Shown here piece after piece: positions 23,852 through 25,472 of a stretch of 25,472 nt of DNA. The position numbers and the translations under genes were made by a program. The first letter of the stretch is position 1. Each line of letters starts with the position of its first letter. The DNA comes from Methylaequor sp002691245 (GTDB lineage: Bacteria; Pseudomonadota; Alphaproteobacteria; Methylaequorales; Methylaequoraceae). The stretch spans positions 1 through 25,472 of the forward strand of contig NZHH01000026.1 in assembly GCA_002691245.1 (NCBI GenBank), given 5' to 3'. The notes under the pieces are model-generated. The model made no database searches. It was not told where the DNA came from and was given only the letters and a program-made list of their open reading frames with translations.

Positions 23852-24555
23852 TTTTCCTCCTTTTTTTTACTCTCATGTTTCTTTAATAAATCTGGTCTAA
23901 CTTTTTTAGTTTTTTCAATTGACTTTTTCAATCTCCATTCTGAAATCTCTTTATGATTGCCATTTAAAAGAACATTTGGAACCTTCATACCATCCCAATC
24001 TAATGGTTTGGTATATTGAGGGTATTCTAATAAATCATCATGAAAACTTTCAGATTTTAAACTATTTTTATTACCTAATACTTCAGGAATCAATCTTACG
24101 CAAGTATCAATTAAAATAAATGATGCCAATTCGCCACCTGACAGAATATAATCTCCAATGGAAATTTCCTCAATGTTGTTTTTTTCTATAAATCTCTGAT
24201 CAATTCCTTCGTATTTTCCACAAATTAAAACCAATTCTTTGAAGTTTTTTAAACTATTAGCAATCTTAGAATTTAATGGTTTACCTCCAGGCGACAAATA
24301 TACAATTTTACTCTTACTTCCTAAGCTTGTTTTTGCATGATCTAATGCTTTTTGCATAACATTGGCTTTGATTATCATGCCAGCACCTCCCCCATACGGT
24401 GTGTCATCAACAGATTTTGATTTTTTATCAGAAAAGTCTCGAATATTTATTACTTCAATTGTAAATTTCCCCTCTTGAAATGCTTTGCCTATTAACGAGT
24501 GATTGAGAGGACCAGGAAAAATTTGTGGAAATAAGGTAAGAATTTTAAATTTCAT
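23848..24555 (-). CDS. trmD: tRNA (guanine-N1)-methyltransferase
   Basis: It methylates G37 next to the anticodon with S-adenosylmethionine, which prevents +1 frameshifting. The 235 residues show the SPOUT trefoil-knot signature: LTLFPQIFPGPLNHSLIGKA at 5-24, DDTPYGGGAGMI near 51-62, LSPGGKPL near 87-94, CGKYEGIDQRF and IGDYILSGGELA. Length is normal (about 230-255). It starts inside the rimM 3' end (11-nt overlap) without a visible ribosome site and overlaps rplS by 4 nt, so translation is probably coupled through the operon. Confidence 0.97.
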   Translation of the reverse strand: MKFKILTLFPQIFPGPLNHSLIGKAFQEGKFTIEVINIRDFSDKKSKSVDDTPYGGGAGMIIKANVMQKALDHAKTSLGSKSKIVYLSPGGKPLNSKIANSLKNFKELVLICGKYEGIDQRFIEKNNIEEISIGDYILSGGELASFILIDTCVRLIPEVLGNKNSLKSESFHDDLLEYPQYTKPLDWDGMKVPNVLLNGNHKEISEWRLKKSIEKTKKVRPDLLKKHESKKKEEK

Positions 24556-25039
24556 AATATTTTGGGTTAAGTATAATTTTTCTTTTTATATCGATATTTA
24601 AAATATGATCATTGTTGATAGGAATTAGAATTTCATTTTTTCCTTTAAAAACTTCAAGGTAATCTCCTGCTCCATGATTCTTCACATCAGCTACCTTTCC
24701 AAACAATACACCAGAAACAAATACTTCAAGTCCAATAAAGTCATTAAAATAGTATTGGTCTTTTATTAGTTTAGGAAGGTTATTTTTTTTAATAGAAATT
24801 GACTTTCCAACATATTTTTTTATTTCTTGCGGTGTTTTAAGGGCATCAATGAAACCAAGAATTTTATTTGATGACAAGGTGAATGTGATGTTTACTTCAT
24901 GTAACCCTTCAACAAAAAACTTTTTGTATTTAAAGATATCTTTTTTATTTGAAAGAAAACTATGTACAAGAATATTTCCTTTTACACCGTGGACTTTACC
25001 AAATTTAGCGACTATTACTTTATCGTGTATTGATTTTAT
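24545..25039 (-). CDS. rimM: 16S rRNA processing protein RimM, non-standard start
   Basis: RimM helps mature the 30S head through ribosomal protein S19. The open frame reads through the conserved N terminus (VIVAKFGKVHGVKGNILVHSF) and a C-terminal PRC-barrel (YYFNDFIGLEVF, then FGKVADVKNHGAGDYLEV). The first standard start codon in frame, TTG at 24877, would delete about a third of the protein, including the signature motif. No ATG, GTG, TTG or CTG lies between the upstream in-frame TAA (25058-25060) and it. ATA at 25037-25039, 3 nt after a G9 tract, would give 164 residues, the family length. The start given is therefore inferred; a base error in the G tract or a rare AUA start could explain it. 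Confidence 0.8.
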   Translation of the reverse strand: MKSIHDKVIVAKFGKVHGVKGNILVHSFLSNKKDIFKYKKFFVEGLHEVNITFTLSSNKILGFIDALKTPQEIKKYVGKSISIKKNNLPKLIKDQYYFNDFIGLEVFVSGVLFGKVADVKNHGAGDYLEVFKGKNEILIPINNDHILNIDIKRKIILNPKYYEI

Positions 25040-25042
25040 ATT

Positions 25043-25054
25043 CCCCCCCCCTTC
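25043..25054 (-). promoter_or_regulatory. G9 tract acting as possible rimM ribosome site
   Basis: On the minus strand GAA is followed by nine G residues immediately before the rimM coding frame. AAGG within it could pair with anti-Shine-Dalgarno rRNA. Such a run is striking in AT-rich DNA and is prone to length error or slippage. Confidence 0.4.
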
Positions 25055-25104
25055 TAATTAGTTGCCATATTTTTTTTCAGCTTTAGTTTTAAAAGAATTT
25101 CAAT

Positions 25105-25472
25105 CTATTTTTCTTTGATTTCAGGGTTTTTATCAGACTCTGTTTTTGGTTCAGTTTCAGCTTTCGAGGTTGCAGGTTTTTGGGGTGCATCCTGCGGTTG
25201 TTCTGCTTTGGCTTCAGGTTCTACAGATGGTGTCGTTGATGTTTGAGGTGCATCCTGCGGTTGTTCTGTTTTAGCTTCAGGTTCTACAGGTGGTGTGGTA
25301 GATGTTTGAGGTGCATCCTGCGGTTGTTCTGCTTTAGCTTCAGGTTCTACAGGTGGTGTGGTAGATGTTTGAGGTGCATCCTGCGGTTCTTCTGCTTTGG
25401 CTTCAGGTTCTACAGGTGGTGTGGTAGATGTTTGAGGTGCATCCTGCGGTTGTTCTGCTTTGGCTTCAGGTT
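25105..25472 (-). CDS. rpsP: 3' end of a gene with a repetitive acidic tail, probably rpsP (S16)
   Basis: A frame enters from the right edge and ends at TAG (25105-25107). It gives 121 residues of Pro/Glu/Ala/Gln/Thr-rich, non-globular sequence: four 21-residue repeats, a partial fifth, and a Lys/Glu-rich end (AETEPKTESDKNPEIKEK). The S16 core is outside the window. The call rests on the conserved rpsP-rimM-trmD-rplS order and on the known tendency of alphaproteobacterial S16 proteins to carry Ala/Glu/Pro-rich C-terminal tails. Direct evidence is only the tail, so another gene is possible. The stop lies about 65 nt before the rimM start. Confidence 0.6.
   Translation of the reverse strand, partial: PEAKAEQPQDAPQTSTTPPVEPEAKAEEPQDAPQTSTTPPVEPEAKAEQPQDAPQTSTTPPVEPEAKTEQPQDAPQTSTTPSVEPEAKAEQPQDAPQKPATSKAETEPKTESDKNPEIKEK
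25180..25470 (-). repeat. 63-bp in-frame tandem repeat
   Basis: Four full 63-bp units (25408-25470, 25345-25407, 25282-25344, 25219-25281) and a 39-bp partial unit (25180-25218) are arranged head to tail. Each encodes 21 residues beginning PEAKAEQPQDAPQ and ending TPPVE. Copies differ by only a few bases; the copy nearest the 3' end of the array is the most diverged. The array continues past the window edge. Confidence 0.95.

Noticed and set aside
24545..24877. RimM as a 110-residue protein starting at TTG 24877
   Set aside because: The same open frame continues upstream and encodes the conserved RimM N terminus, so this start is an artefact of requiring a standard start codon.
25105..25472. 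Tandem repeats as a CRISPR array
   Set aside because: Units are contiguous with no spacers, have a 63-bp period divisible by three, and are open in frame up to a stop codon.

Overview
The window is a gene-dense, AT-rich piece of bacterial chromosome holding almost entirely core metabolism and housekeeping genes. Nothing in it looks like a phage, plasmid, IS element, CRISPR array or RNA gene. The split F1 cluster atpHAGDC without F0 genes, priA upstream of atpH, DUF484 next to xerC, sdhCDAB with mdh-sucCD nearby, the rpsP-rimM-trmD-rplS order, and a MaoC protein resembling alphaproteobacterial mesaconyl-CoA hydratases all point to an alphaproteobacterium. The compact spacing, many Lys/Asn/Ile codons and AT richness suggest a streamlined, probably marine lineage of the SAR11/HIMB59 kind. 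That placement is inference.

Layout, in the direction of transcription. From the right edge a minus-strand run of about 17 kb goes from 25472 down to 8416: the repetitive 3' end of a probable rpsP, rimM, trmD, rplS; then leuC, leuD, leuB; asd; a MaoC-family hydratase; sdhC, sdhD, sdhA, sdhB; a ZapE/AFG1-type ATPase; nadA, nadC; mdh, sucC, sucD; and a two-ACT-domain regulator. The largest gap in the run is 76 bp, before sucC. Many genes overlap by 1, 4, 11 or 14 nt, including four consecutive ATGA overlaps from asd to sdhA. The run meets the plus-strand DUF484-xerC pair stop codon to stop codon, with no spacer. DUF484-xerC diverges from priA across about 68 bp with candidate promoters for both. 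priA is followed on the minus strand by atpH, atpA, atpG, atpD and atpC.

How the genes fit together: the right part couples ribosome maturation (S16, RimM, TrmD, L19) to leucine and aspartate-family amino acid synthesis. The middle carries TCA-cycle respiration (succinate dehydrogenase, malate dehydrogenase, succinyl-CoA synthetase) and quinolinate-dependent NAD synthesis. The left part holds replication restart, chromosome dimer resolution and ATP synthase.

No stretch over 300 bp lacks a gene. All 31 ambiguous bases I located lie between 12124 and 17200, in nadC, zapE, sdhB and sdhA. I see no obvious new multi-gene system. The items most worth a second look are the 63-bp tandem repeat coding for the tail of the probable S16 protein, rimM's missing standard start codon beside a G9 tract, the ACT regulator coupled to sucD, and the MaoC hydratase embedded in the asd-sdh operon.
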